39,658 bases of DNA from Pseudomonadota bacterium (GCA_030603345.1 JAUVXZ010000005.1:1-39658); one strand, 5' to 3'. Positions 8,584-18,400 are shown, numbered from the stretch's first letter. Notes: generated from the sequence alone by a model not told the origin. Made by a program: numbers and translations.

Positions 8584-9137
8584 AAAGGCTTCTTTTATTA
8601 CTCCTGTTACTATTACTTATCACTGCCTGCGCTCCCTGGATGCAAGGTAGAGGCTTATATGAGTCTCCAAAACATAGCTTTACTCTCGACATCCCACAAA
8701 AATGGATGAGATTGAATACCGATAAACATCTGCTCATAAGCAGGGATGGGCCTTTCTTACAGTATGTCCTCGTTCAAGAGCGTCATTTTGATCAACCCTT
8801 CAGGCACACAAAAAAGAGATTTCAGAGGGGAATGTTGCCTCAAGAGGCGGCAGAGGTCATCCTTGATGAAATCAGCTCTGACCGATCTGTCTTCAATTTT
8901 TCGGTGATCGAAAATACTCCTGCAACAGTAAACCGATATGAAGGGTTTAAGATCGTATTCAAATACAGAAATAAAGATGGCTTAGGGTTCAAAACCATCT
9001 ACTATGGCGTTATTATGGGGGAAAGGTTCTATAGCATACGCTACAACGCTGCTGAACGATATTACTTCGAAAAAGATCTACAAACCTTTGAAGGAGTGCT
9101 CAACACCTTTACCATAACCGGAGCCCACGCAGCGTGA
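8580..9137 (+). CDS. Lipoprotein with PsbP/DUF1795-like domain
   Basis: Start chosen at 8580 (MKRLLLLL...), which overlaps the previous stop as ATGA and has AAGGA upstream; the ATG at 8559 would add a charged stretch ahead of the signal. The leucine run ends in lipobox LITAC. The mature part reads HSFTLDIPQKWMRL at the start and ends in a YYFEKDLQTFEGVLNTFTI segment, the beginning and end seen in PsbP/Mog1-like domains. Such lipoproteins are often of unknown function. Third gene of the coupled lipoprotein operon. Confidence 0.75.
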   Translation: MKRLLLLLLLLLLITACAPWMQGRGLYESPKHSFTLDIPQKWMRLNTDKHLLISRDGPFLQYVLVQERHFDQPFRHTKKRFQRGMLPQEAAEVILDEISSDRSVFNFSVIENTPATVNRYEGFKIVFKYRNKDGLGFKTIYYGVIMGERFYSIRYNAAERYYFEKDLQTFEGVLNTFTITGAHAA

Positions 9138-9217
9138 GAAGCGAAATAAACTCATATTGAAAGTGGTGAACATTAACTACTTCCCCCTTAAAAGCCCCAA
9201 ACAGCCAACTGCGGCAC

Positions 9218-10372
9218 TCACTCACGGCTGCTCCACAACAAAACCGAACATACCAGGGTCACTGCAAGTGCAACTGCACCCGCCGTGGTAAAACTGACGG
9301 AGAAGCCGTACTGGTCAATCAGATAACCCATAATCAGCGTCAGCACGCCACCTCCTTCCATGTTCCCGAAGAAGTAGATACCCAGCACCGTAGAACGGCG
9401 ACGCTGTGAGGTCTGCCCAACAATGTAAGCCTCTGCAACCGGCATGCGGACATATATGGTTATTCCCATAACCAGCAACAACAATACGATGCCCCAGCGG
9501 TACGGCGCCAGATTAAGAAGGTAGATGAGGGGGCCGGTAATAGTACATACCGTCAGTATCACCGGCACCCTGCCCCAGCGATCGGAGAGATAGCCTCCAA
9601 TAGGGCCTACCCATAGGCCCGCTGAGTATATTATAGCTATCAGTGCTGCAGCTGTCGCCTTGGGAATAAGGAAGTGGTCGACCAAAAATAGCGGGACAAA
9701 CGAGATTGTGGAATAAAGAACCGCATGGGTGAAGGTGCTCAGGAATATGATATATGCCAGTCGGCGGAAGCGCCTTGGATCAGGTGTTTCCTCGTCATAG
9801 GTCTTGGTAGTCTGTGACTGGACTTTCTTTGCTACTAACCGCTGACCCAGGAGCACATATAATAAAACTCCGAATGCAGCAGTGGGGACAGCCAGGGTGA
9901 TGAATGCGCCGCGCCAGCCCCAGGTGGCGCCGATGCCAGCGGCCATGAGGGGGGCTAAGAAAAAGCTGACGCCTCCCCCAATCATATGCAATCCCAGTGC
10001 CCTGCCCAGGTTCTCCGGCTTAACCGAAGCAGAGATCAGCGGAGGAACAGCTGGATGGTAGCCTCCGGCAAGCAGGGCCATTACCACGAGGAAGACTATC
10101 ATCGTTAGGTAGGTGTGCGAAAGGCCGACCAAAAGACCGGCCAGGGCCACGCCGAGTATGCCCGTGGTTATGAGTATCCGAGGCCCCACCCGGTCACCGA
10201 GTAAACCGGCGGGCACCTGACCCATGCCATATGCCAGAATGAACGCCGAGATCACGAATCCGGACTGGGTGTAATCGAGGCCAAAATCGCTGCGGATCAT
10301 CGGCAGGAGCGGTACGGGGAGTGCGGTCAGCAGATGGTGGGCGAAATGTGCCAAGACAAAGAGGGGCAGCAA
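9218..10372 (-). CDS. MFS transporter (12-helix)
   Basis: The protein shows alternating hydrophobic helices and the MFS loop motif twice: GDRVGPRILI after helix 2 and SDRWGRVPVI after helix 8. There is a long loop between the two halves (AKKVQSQTTKTYDEETPD). The usual start codons put it at TTG 10372, which begins inside helix 1 and has no ribosome site. An in-frame ATT at 10408, four bases after GGGGA, would add MKTEDVRSFFSG, a more natural cytoplasmic N-terminus. Substrate unknown. It lies downstream of the DUF89-MoaD pair on the same strand, 133 bases away, so it could be co-transcribed. Confidence 0.87.
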   Translation of the reverse strand: MLPLFVLAHFAHHLLTALPVPLLPMIRSDFGLDYTQSGFVISAFILAYGMGQVPAGLLGDRVGPRILITTGILGVALAGLLVGLSHTYLTMIVFLVVMALLAGGYHPAVPPLISASVKPENLGRALGLHMIGGGVSFFLAPLMAAGIGATWGWRGAFITLAVPTAAFGVLLYVLLGQRLVAKKVQSQTTKTYDEETPDPRRFRRLAYIIFLSTFTHAVLYSTISFVPLFLVDHFLIPKATAAALIAIIYSAGLWVGPIGGYLSDRWGRVPVILTVCTITGPLIYLLNLAPYRWGIVLLLLVMGITIYVRMPVAEAYIVGQTSQRRRSTVLGIYFFGNMEGGGVLTLIMGYLIDQYGFSVSFTTAGAVALAVTLVCSVLLWSSRE

Positions 10373-10505
10373 TCCGGAAAAAAATGAGCGGACATCTTCT
10401 GTTTTAATGGTTTCCCCTTTCCGTATGATCTGCTCGTTCTGAGCACAACGTCCACAATACCCAGGCTGTTGCCCAAATGGAAATCCCTTTCCTCTTTTGC
10501 ATCGT

Positions 10506-10787
10506 TTAACCGCCGGCGATAGGAGGAAATATTGATACCTTATCCCCTTCTTTCAGTTCTGTTTCGACTCCATCAAGGTGCTGGATGTGTCTCCCATTTT
10601 TCAAAATAATGACATAGGGTTTTATTTTGCCATTATCAAAGATCTTTTTCCGGCGCTCTTCGGTGTTGAAAATGAGACCTAGAAGCTCCCCAATACTAGT
10701 TCCGGGTTTTACCGCAACTTCCATCGCGTTTGTCCCGAAGATATCCCTGAATGTTGCAAAGAATTGTACGTTTATCCTCTGTATCAC
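10506..10787 (-). CDS. MoaD/ThiS-like sulfur carrier protein
   Basis: A beta-grasp ubiquitin-like protein: INVQFFATFRDIFG as the first strand, VKPGTSIGELLGLIF, an ILKNGRHIQHL strand, then ELKEGDKVSIFPPIAGG with the C-terminal Gly-Gly used for adenylation and thiocarboxylation. Start chosen at GTG 10787, whose GTGA overlaps the stop of the DUF89 gene, giving the family's usual ~93 residues; the open frame runs further upstream to 10874 but that part lies inside the other gene. It probably delivers sulfur for molybdopterin or tungstopterin synthesis or a related pathway. An AOR-family enzyme, which needs such a cofactor, is encoded 10 kb away. No MoaE or MoeB gene is in the window. Confidence 0.88.
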   Translation of the reverse strand: MIQRINVQFFATFRDIFGTNAMEVAVKPGTSIGELLGLIFNTEERRKKIFDNGKIKPYVIILKNGRHIQHLDGVETELKEGDKVSIFPPIAGG

Positions 10788-11680
10788 CAGCACCTGCCTT
10801 TCGAATGACCGTCGTACCAAAGTGCCCAGTAGCTCTCTGGTGGGGCTTCTAGATAATCTTGGATGGGCCTGCACTTTGCCTTAAAGAGAAAGAACACTGG
10901 ACTGGGTAGATCCCTAGGATACATGGACTCAAAATTCGCCATCCCCTTAGCCAACATAAGGTCTGCCTGGTCAACAAGATCAAGAAATTCCTTTGAAACA
11001 TGTTCCCAATCTATCCCCACTCCATCCGTTCCGGTGTCTGCCACCTCAGAAAACCGCCTCTCCAGACTACTTACCTTGAGCTCAGCCCTGGTCACATCGT
11101 TCAGCGAAGGGCCACCCTTCACCACCAAAACCGTTCGCGCGGCCCGGTCTCGAATGTATTCATAGAGTGGCTGATCAAAGTAAATCTCGCCAGCATTGTC
11201 AGTTAGGTAGAGGACCAAGCCCGGACCTTCTGAGAGGAAACTCTCTAGTCGGGCAACATCATCGTGGAAAAAGGAAAGGCCTTTTTGGGTCTGGTCTGGA
11301 ATGTGAGAAAGGGCCTTATCAGGATCCATGAAAAAATCCAAGCTATTACCCAAAACCGCCAGGCTCATGCGTGAACGCAGATCTTCTCCCACATACCTTT
11401 CCAGTTGTGAAAAAACTCTGTTGGCCTGTGCCATTTCCTCGGCCTTGAATTGGGCATAGGGGTCTGACACCCGTGAGCGGCGTTTGATCTCCCTGAGGAT
11501 CCGATTGGCCGCCTCAGGGGAGGTGAGGCCCCTCCGCTCTGCATCGATCAGGATTTCACGAGCCACAGCCTCAGCTTCTACCACGAATTGAGCATCTTCC
11601 CCGGCAACCTGTGTGGCCGCCTGCTGAGCCAGATCCATCAAGCAATCAACGCATTGGGGAAAGGGTTTGAAGGGTTCCAC
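10784..11680 (-). CDS. DUF89/ARMT1-like metal-dependent phosphatase family protein
   Basis: The start is GTG with a strong GGAGG site seven bases before it. The N-terminus FPQCVDCLMDLAQQA carries the CxxC seen in prokaryotic DUF89 proteins. Family motifs follow: a SLAVLGNSLDFF segment, LYLTDNAGEIYFD (metal/phosphate site, Asp and Asn), VVKGGPSLNDVT and LAKGMANFES. DUF89 proteins are metal-dependent phosphatases thought to remove damaged or overflow phosphometabolites. Length, ~298 aa, is normal. The gene overlaps the MoaD-like gene by four bases, implying coupled expression. Confidence 0.88.
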   Translation of the reverse strand: MEPFKPFPQCVDCLMDLAQQAATQVAGEDAQFVVEAEAVAREILIDAERRGLTSPEAANRILREIKRRSRVSDPYAQFKAEEMAQANRVFSQLERYVGEDLRSRMSLAVLGNSLDFFMDPDKALSHIPDQTQKGLSFFHDDVARLESFLSEGPGLVLYLTDNAGEIYFDQPLYEYIRDRAARTVLVVKGGPSLNDVTRAELKVSSLERRFSEVADTGTDGVGIDWEHVSKEFLDLVDQADLMLAKGMANFESMYPRDLPSPVFFLFKAKCRPIQDYLEAPPESYWALWYDGHSKGRCW

Positions 11681-12085
11681 CGTTTAGCCTCCTTATAAAG
11701 ACTTTTTTTGCCTTTTGATCCTATCAGAGCCAAACCTTAATTCAAGAAAAAAAGACAGGTAAGAAAATGGCTCTCCCCAGGATCCGGTAATCTCCTGTGA
11801 GATGCAACCTCAAGTGGTGGAAGCCTATCCTTTTATTCTACCACTTAATCTTTTGAAATCCTTTCAGTTGAACTGTCACCACGGGAACACTTTTGAACGA
11901 TACCAATCTTTTACCTTTGATTTTTTATTTTGCAATGTTACTACTGAGAGCATCAAATAGCTTGCAATATCGGGAGGGGCATGAGGTTTTTTCTGTTGTG
12001 ACCATCCTAGACCCTTCTCGGTTATGTCCAATGCAAACAATAATATGCTCTGGTTAGTGCATACTCGGAGTAAGGGAGGATTTCA
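11681..12085. other. Intergenic region between divergent DUF89 and PLP-enzyme genes
   Basis: It must hold both promoters. A 7 bp inverted repeat (AAGTGGT at 11812-11818, ACCACTT at 11840-11846) could form a weak hairpin. I do not recognise a SAM, SAH or other known riboswitch upstream of the PLP enzyme. Confidence 0.45.
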
Positions 12086-12157
12086 ATGAAAGATGAGAAA
12101 ACCGATACAGGATCATTAGTGTCAAATGGGAGGGTTACTCATGGCCAAAGTTTATAA
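12086..12157 (+). CDS. Possible leader peptide ORF (23 aa) overlapping the next gene
   Basis: An ATG with an excellent ribosome site (AAGGGAGGA, five bases upstream) starts a 23-codon frame, MKDEKTDTGSLVSNGRVTHG and three more residues, ending 17 bases inside the PLP-enzyme gene in another frame. The peptide lacks further Met and any Cys, so it is not a classical amino-acid attenuator for the downstream enzyme. It could couple translation to the next gene. Could also be chance. Confidence 0.35.
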   Translation: MKDEKTDTGSLVSNGRVTHGQSL

Positions 12158-13298
12158 ACATCTCGAAACCAGACTTATTCACGCCGGTGAACCTGACCCA
12201 CCTATCGAAGGTGCAGTCAGTATGCCGATTTTTCAGTCTTCTACCTTTGAATACAGCGGGGCCACCAGTTACCATGATCTCAAATACATTCGCCTGAATA
12301 ATACGCCGAACCACGTTGCCTTGCATCAAAAGCTGGCGGCCTTAGAGAACGCCGAGGCAGCGCTGGTGACTGCCAGCGGTATGGCGGTAATTTCAACTAC
12401 CCTTCTAACCCTTCTCTCTTCGGGGGATCACGTGCTGGCACAAGACTGTCTGTATGGCGGGACACATGATTTGATCACCAAAGATCTTCCCACCTTGGGC
12501 ATCTCATATGATTTCATCGATGCTGACAATCCGGATTCCTGGGAGCACCAACTCCACCCCAATACCAAAGCGATCTATGTTGAAACAATGACCAACCCAC
12601 TGCTCCAGGTCGGAGATCTCAAAACGGTTGTTGAATTTGCCAACGCCCGTGGCCTGGTTTCTGTGATCGATAATACCTTTGCCAGCCCTGTCAATTTCCG
12701 ACCACCTGAATGGGGTTTTGACCTCTCGCTCCACAGTTGCACCAAATACCTCAACGGTCATTCGGACATTGTAGCCGGCGCTGTCATCGGATGCACCGAT
12801 CTGATCGAGAAGATCACTCACAAACTCAACCACCTGGGCGGTTCCCTCGATCCCCACGCCTGTTTTCTGCTGCATCGCGGTCTGAAAACACTTGCCGTGC
12901 GGGTAAAATATCAGAATGAGAGCACGATCAAGATTGCTCTGTTCCTAGAAAAGCATCCGGCAGTCAAAAAAGTTAATTATCCGGGCCTTGAAAGCCATCC
13001 CAGGTACCAGCGTGCCTGCGAACTATTTGATGGTTTCAGTGGTATGTTGAGTTTCGAACTGAAAGGCGGTGTCAAGGCAGCGGAGCGCTTTATACAAAAT
13101 ACGACAATACCATTCGTCGCCCCAAGTCTCGGGGGCGTGGAAAGCCTCATCACGCGACCGGTCACCACATCTCACTCAGGCATGTCTCCCGAAGACCGGA
13201 AAAAGCTGGGAATTTCCGAAAGTTTAATCCGGGTATCGGTAGGAATAGAAGCAACTGAAGATATTATTGAGGATTTTGATCAGGCCTTGAAGGCTTAG
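12141..13298 (+). CDS. Cys/Met metabolism PLP-dependent enzyme (cystathionine gamma-synthase/lyase type)
   Basis: Start at 12141 because GGAGGG sits seven bases upstream; an ATG at 12126 would place that site inside the gene. The 385-residue protein has the fold-type I motifs of the trans-sulfuration family: ETRLIHAGEP at the N-terminus, an ASGMAVIS segment, YVETMTNPLLQV, VIDNTFASPV, and the cofactor lysine in HSCTKYLNGHSDIVAG, with GGVESLITRP and SVGIEATEDIIEDFDQAL near the end. The family covers cystathionine synthase and lyases, methionine gamma-lyase and homocysteine synthase; sequence alone does not settle which. It is alone on this strand, followed by a good terminator, with a possible leader ORF upstream. 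Confidence 0.9.
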   Translation: MAKVYKHLETRLIHAGEPDPPIEGAVSMPIFQSSTFEYSGATSYHDLKYIRLNNTPNHVALHQKLAALENAEAALVTASGMAVISTTLLTLLSSGDHVLAQDCLYGGTHDLITKDLPTLGISYDFIDADNPDSWEHQLHPNTKAIYVETMTNPLLQVGDLKTVVEFANARGLVSVIDNTFASPVNFRPPEWGFDLSLHSCTKYLNGHSDIVAGAVIGCTDLIEKITHKLNHLGGSLDPHACFLLHRGLKTLAVRVKYQNESTIKIALFLEKHPAVKKVNYPGLESHPRYQRACELFDGFSGMLSFELKGGVKAAERFIQNTTIPFVAPSLGGVESLITRPVTTSHSGMSPEDRKKLGISESLIRVSVGIEATEDIIEDFDQALKA

Positions 13299-13337
13299 CG
13301 TTAACCAGGCCTTCGGTGTACTTTTTGGTTTATTTGG

Positions 13338-13370
13338 GCCGCTTGTTTTTCGTCAAGCGGCTTCCTTTTG
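13338..13370 (+). terminator. Rho-independent terminator of the PLP-enzyme gene
   Basis: GCCGCTTG (13338-13345) pairs perfectly with CAAGCGGC (13354-13361), followed by TTCCTTTTG. It sits 40 bases past the stop and close to the end of the convergent MFS gene, so may serve both. Confidence 0.75.
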
Positions 13371-13382
13371 GATCAATTCTTC

Positions 13383-14630
13383 TTAGGCCTTCCTTCCTTT
13401 TAGTGTCAAAGCGAGGAAAACACCTACAATGAGGAGGGCTGCTGCAGTCAGAAAGGAAGACGTATAAGCGCCAGTATGCGCAATCAACATCTGCGATGAC
13501 CTGCCCATGACGAATCCTCCCACTCCCCAAGCGGTAAACACAATTCCGTAGTTGATGCCAAAATTCTTCAGACCCCAGCTGTCCTTTGTCAAAGAGGGGA
13601 AGAGCGAAAGATTGGTTCCATAGTTGAAACCAATGAAGGTTGCCACCAGGACAAGAACAACAGCACTCGACTTTTCAGCCCCTACAATGGGAATAGCCAC
13701 AAGCATGAGAATCGTCTGAACACCCAGCATGATCATAAGTGTCGCACGCCGGCCAATCTTGTCCGATAGGATTCCTGCGATGATCCGACCGCCTGCATTT
13801 CCAATGGCCAAAATGGCCACGACCAAAAAAGCCAATTCCCCCATGCTCTTTTTGGCCATCCCTGCCAGACTTCCTATCACCATGAGCCCTGCCCCAGCCC
13901 CTATGAAGTAGATGAGCCATATAGTATAGAAGGCCCGTGTCTTCAACATCTCCGATGGTTTGGCCTCAATTTCTGCAATGTCCGAAGAAACAGTTTGGCT
14001 GACATTGACACCAGCACCTTCAGGGACATAACCTGCCGGGGGATTCACAAGGAGCATGGCAAGTCCGCACACGACCACCAGGAAGGCTATCCCGAAAAAT
14101 AGCATGGCCTTCTGCAATCCCCAAATACCAAGAAAATATTGTGCCAGGGGCGCAATATACAAAGAGGCAAGGCCAAAACCACAAACCACCAGCCCAGCAA
14201 TCAATCCAGTTTTTGCAGGAGGAAACCATTTCAGCGCTGGCGGGGTTGCTGCAGCATAGCCGAAGCCAATACCTGCGCCTGCCAGCACGCCAAATCCCAG
14301 AACCCAGGCAACATAGTTTGTGGTCTGCGAAATCCAAATGAAGCCCAGTCCCACGAGGACACCACCCATTAAAGCGGTCCTCCTGGGCCCAAATCGATCC
14401 TGACACTTTCCGGCCAGAATCATTATAAAGGCAAAGACAATACAGCAGATAGCGTACGGGTCATTCAACGAGGCAAGATCCCAGTTGAAGGCCCCTTCGC
14501 CTCCTTCCTCGATAGATTGCCTGATTGCCCCCTTGAAGATGCTCCACGTATAGAGAATACCGAGGGCAAGGTTAATTCCTGTTCCACTGAAAGTAACGGT
14601 CCAACCCCTGTTCTTCATCATTTGTGACAT
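13383..14630 (-). CDS. OFA-family MFS transporter (oxalate/formate antiporter-like)
   Basis: The N-terminus GWTVTFSGTGINLALGILYT-WSIF is characteristic of the OFA branch of the MFS, as are GKCQDRFGPRRTALMGG in loop 2 and a GFGYAAATPPALKWFPPAKTG segment around helix 5. Loop 8 carries SDKIGRRATLMIM. Twelve hydrophobic segments can be traced over 415 residues, the normal size. OFA members move small carboxylates such as oxalate, formate, lactate or pyruvate; the substrate here is unknown. The ATG is preceded by GGAGA at a good distance. Monocistronic, convergent with the PLP-enzyme gene. Confidence 0.9.
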   Translation of the reverse strand: MSQMMKNRGWTVTFSGTGINLALGILYTWSIFKGAIRQSIEEGGEGAFNWDLASLNDPYAICCIVFAFIMILAGKCQDRFGPRRTALMGGVLVGLGFIWISQTTNYVAWVLGFGVLAGAGIGFGYAAATPPALKWFPPAKTGLIAGLVVCGFGLASLYIAPLAQYFLGIWGLQKAMLFFGIAFLVVVCGLAMLLVNPPAGYVPEGAGVNVSQTVSSDIAEIEAKPSEMLKTRAFYTIWLIYFIGAGAGLMVIGSLAGMAKKSMGELAFLVVAILAIGNAGGRIIAGILSDKIGRRATLMIMLGVQTILMLVAIPIVGAEKSSAVVLVLVATFIGFNYGTNLSLFPSLTKDSWGLKNFGINYGIVFTAWGVGGFVMGRSSQMLIAHTGAYTSSFLTAAALLIVGVFLALTLKGRKA

Positions 14631-15453
14631 AATGTTCTCCTTCAGCTCGTTACACTATTAAGGATGAAACTCAACTCCTCGCGGAAGTCTTCACCAGAAC
14701 TCCAGAGGGTGCTCCAGGGAAAAACCCAAATAAGCAGGCAAATAAGTTGGCAACAAGGACTGGCACTGATTTACCTGTCGCTCACTTGATAGGGAATGTT
14801 GCACCATCCGCACAACAAGGCATCTTTTGATAGGACTGTGTAAAGCGCTGAAGAGCCCTCTTCTCATATGCGCTGTAATGCCTCCGATGCCAATTTTAGT
14901 AAGTTGTGCAAAGGCATTAAGAAGTCCGTCAAGAGATATCTTGCCAAAAAAATCTTCTTAGGTCCTTTTGATTCTTAACTTACGTCGCCTGGTAAAGAAA
15001 GCCCAGAGACTGGTAAACCCGGTGGCATTAAAGCCGAGTTTATTTATTTAGTCAGATAGGATCAATGAGGCAACTTACTCAAAAACAAAAATACCACACC
15101 CATTCATGAATGGGGTGGCTTTATTTTCTGTCTATTCCCTATCCCTCGTAGGGCAAATTACCTAGTTTCGTGAAATAGGAAACGAAAAAGGGATCTTAAG
15201 ACAGTGGCGTCTCTTGAGACTGAAAGAGGTATTTGTGCTTATACCCTATTAATGGTGAAATGATGACGGATAAGGCCTTGTGCTATCATATTTTTCTCCT
15301 TACTCTTTCGCCATATTTAAAGCACGCCCTACAATAGTATCATAATGGTCCCATCAGTATTTGGCACTCTCCCCCATGTGAGAACCGTTGGAATCAGGGA
15401 TGGTGGCCAAAGAGATATGAATTGAACCCTTTCGATCAAGTCTTTCTGTCTGA
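14631..15453. other. Large non-coding region with candidate structured RNA
   Basis: No open frame of note. It holds a run of three small adjacent stems at 14988-15035 (CCTGG/CCCAG, ACTGG/CCGGT, GGC/GCC, each loop A-rich) followed 58 bases on by a palindromic terminator at 15094. Together they could be the 3' part of a small RNA on the plus strand. I match it to no known RNA family. The remainder looks unstructured; the OFA transporter promoter should lie near 14640-14750. Confidence 0.4.
15094..15128. terminator. Palindromic hairpin with T-rich flank on both strands
   Basis: The stem around CCCATTC-ATGAATGGG (15094-15118) is followed by CTTTATTTTC on the plus strand and TATTTTTGTTTTTG on the minus strand. 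On the minus strand it could end the RND operon (stop at 15454); on the plus strand there is no annotated gene for it to end. Confidence 0.6.
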
Positions 15454-18400
15454 CTAATCTCTTCCGACCCCCCTAATTGAGCCATATAAGGTAGGAACAA
15501 AGAAGAGGGTGAAAAGGGCGGATACCAACATCCCTCCGATCACTACCCGAGCCATAGGGGCATTCATCTCCGATCCTTCTCCGAACCCGACGGCCATGGG
15601 GGCAAGGGCCAGGGCTGTGGTGCAGGTGGTCATCAGGATTGGACGAAGCCGTCTCCTGCCTCCCAAGAGAATCGCCTCTTCCAAGGATTTCCCTTCTTTC
15701 CTCAATCGGCTGATGCAGTCTATCAAGACAATCCCATTGTTGACCACGATTCCGATAAGAAGGACCCCTCCGATAAAAACAGGGATCGTGACATTCATGT
15801 GGAGGATTAAAATCGCCAGAATAACGCCAATTGAGGCAAACGGTACCGTGAACATGATCACAAAGGGCTCCGAAAGGGACTCAAACTGGGAGGCCATAAC
15901 CATGTATACCAGAACAATTGCGAGAATAATGGCAAACAGGAGACCTCCAAAGGCCTCCTTTTGCTTTTCGTGCTCACTTGCAAAATCGAGGCGAAAGTTT
16001 TGAGGTATCTCCAGATTATGGATCCTCTCTGCAATATCCTGAACCACGTGCCCAAGATCTCGTCCCTGGATCCCTGCTCTCACCGTGATCAACCGCTGCT
16101 GATTTCTGCGCTCGATTTCTGTAGGTCCTTTCCCCTCGATGATACGCGCAAACCCTTTCAAGGAGATCTCCTTCCCACCCGGCCGGGTGATGAATATATC
16201 CAGGATATCATCGAGCCTCCCGCGATCCTCTTCCCGTAAACGCACAACGATATCGAACTCATCACCCCCCTCCCTGTACTGAGAGGCTACTGTTCCCTCC
16301 ACGTTGGTACGGATGGCTTGAAGAATTCTTGAAATCGGAAGACCCATTGTGGCTGCCTTGGACCTGTCTATGCTTATTCTGAGCTCGGGCCGATTGTCCT
16401 CAAGGCTGATCCTTGGATAAATGACCCCCTCCACGCTCCTTATCCTCCTTACGATGTCTTTAGCAAGGGCCTTACCCTTGTTGAGGTCGTAGCCCCGGAC
16501 GTCTATCTCGAGCCTCTCCTCCCTTCCCTGTCCGAGAATTCTCATGTACATGGATCTTCCCTCGGAAATCCGAACCGTTGCATCGGGAATATTGGCCAGT
16601 TCTGGCCTCAGGCCTGCCGCAATCTCCCTCGTGGAGCGCTTTCTATCCTTTTTGTCAACCAGAAAGGCCCGGAAAAAGGCCGTGTGAGATCCTCCTCCTC
16701 GACGCCAGCTGCCCCCTGAGCGGGCAAACATCCCCTCGACCTCCGGAATATTACGATTGATTATTTTCTCCACCTCTCTGGTGACCTGATCCGTGATCTC
16801 GAGACGGGTTCCCACCGGCATCTCAATAGCCCCGTTAATAATTCCCTCGTCGATCTCGGGAAAGAGCTCAGTTCCAACGCCCTTAAGATGGAAAGTTCCA
16901 AAGGCCAGAGCCAGGACGAAAACCGATCCACTCAAGACCGTTTTTCTGTGTTTCAGGCACCATCCCAGGCACTTCAAATATCCTTCATAGAAACGAGCTT
17001 TGGCCTCTGTCGACTCTTTTTTGTGAACTCGCAATACCTGAGATGAAAGCATGGGGATTAAGCTCAGAGCCACCACTAAAGATGCCAGAAGGGCGAAGGT
17101 GACGGTGAGGGCCATTTGCTTAAACATCACGCCTTCTATGCCCCTCAAAAACAGGAGGGGAAGAAATACGCAGATGGTCGTTAAGGTAGAGGCAGTGATG
17201 GCCATCCCCACCTCCTGGCTGCCCTTCAGGGCTCCTTCTATGGCTCCCCTTCCCTCTTCTCGATGCCTAAAGATGTTCTCAAGAACCACAATAGAGCTGT
17301 CTAGAATCATCCCAATTCCAAGCGCTAATCCGCCGAGGGACATCATGTTGAGACTCAGCCCCATCAACTCCAAGAGAAAGAAGGTAGACCACACGGCGAT
17401 CGGTATGGAGCTAGCGATGATCAATGTGCTTCGCGTGTTTCTGAGGAAGGCGAATAGCACTATTACCGCAAGGATACCCCCAATAAAGGCGACCTGTTTG
17501 ACCTGTCGTATCGACTTTCTGATGAAATCCGCTCCATCAATAATAACCGACAAGGTCACCCCCTGAGGAAGGTCCCGTTTGAGCCTAGGAATAATTTCGA
17601 GAACCCTGTCGGAGATCTGAACGGTGTTGCTTCCCGACTGTTTCCTGATAGCCACAACCACACCGAGCTCACCGTTAATCCTGGTGTGGGTGCGACGCTC
17701 CTTAAAGCCATCCTTCACATCTGCAACCTGCTTCAGGTAGATGGGCCTACCCTCCTTGATGCCCACAATGGTATTTTCTATCTGCTCCAAACTCGAGAAT
17801 TCTCCCATGGGACGAATCAGCCATTCCCTTCTACCCGCCTCGAGACGGCCCCCCGGCAGAGAGAGATTTTCTGCCTTCAGGATGTCAACCAAAACATCGA
17901 TGGACAGACCAACTGAGCGGAGCTTCTCTCCCTGTACCTCCACCTGGATCTCCCTCTCCAGGCCTCCCCATATATCAACGGCTGCCACTCCTTCAATCTG
18001 TTCGAGATCATACTTAATCCGGCCGTCTGCCAGATCTCGCAGCTTGGATTTATGCAGTGGACCTCTCAAGGAAATAATGAGGATAGGGCGGTTTGAGGGA
18101 TCGTATTTATAAAGAAAGGGGTCGTCTGCATCTTCGGGCAGAAAACGGCGAATCCGATCCAGTTTCTCCCGAATATCATTGGCTGATTCTGCCAGGTCCG
18201 CCCCCCAGTTGAAATCCACCGTTACTGTGGAGCCATCTTCAGCGGAGGTAGCGCGCACATCCTTGACATTATCAATGGTGCTGACCGTTTTCTCGATCCG
18301 CTCAGTAATAAGCGATTCGATTTCCTGCGGCCCGGCTCCCTCGTATTTGGTGTAGATAGTGATGGACGGGTAGGTTATATCCGGCAAGATATCTATGGGA

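Noticed and set aside
14986-15035. Known riboswitch (c-di-GMP, cobalamin or Moco type)
   Set aside because: The stems do not match the conserved cores I know for these classes; kept only as an unnamed candidate RNA.
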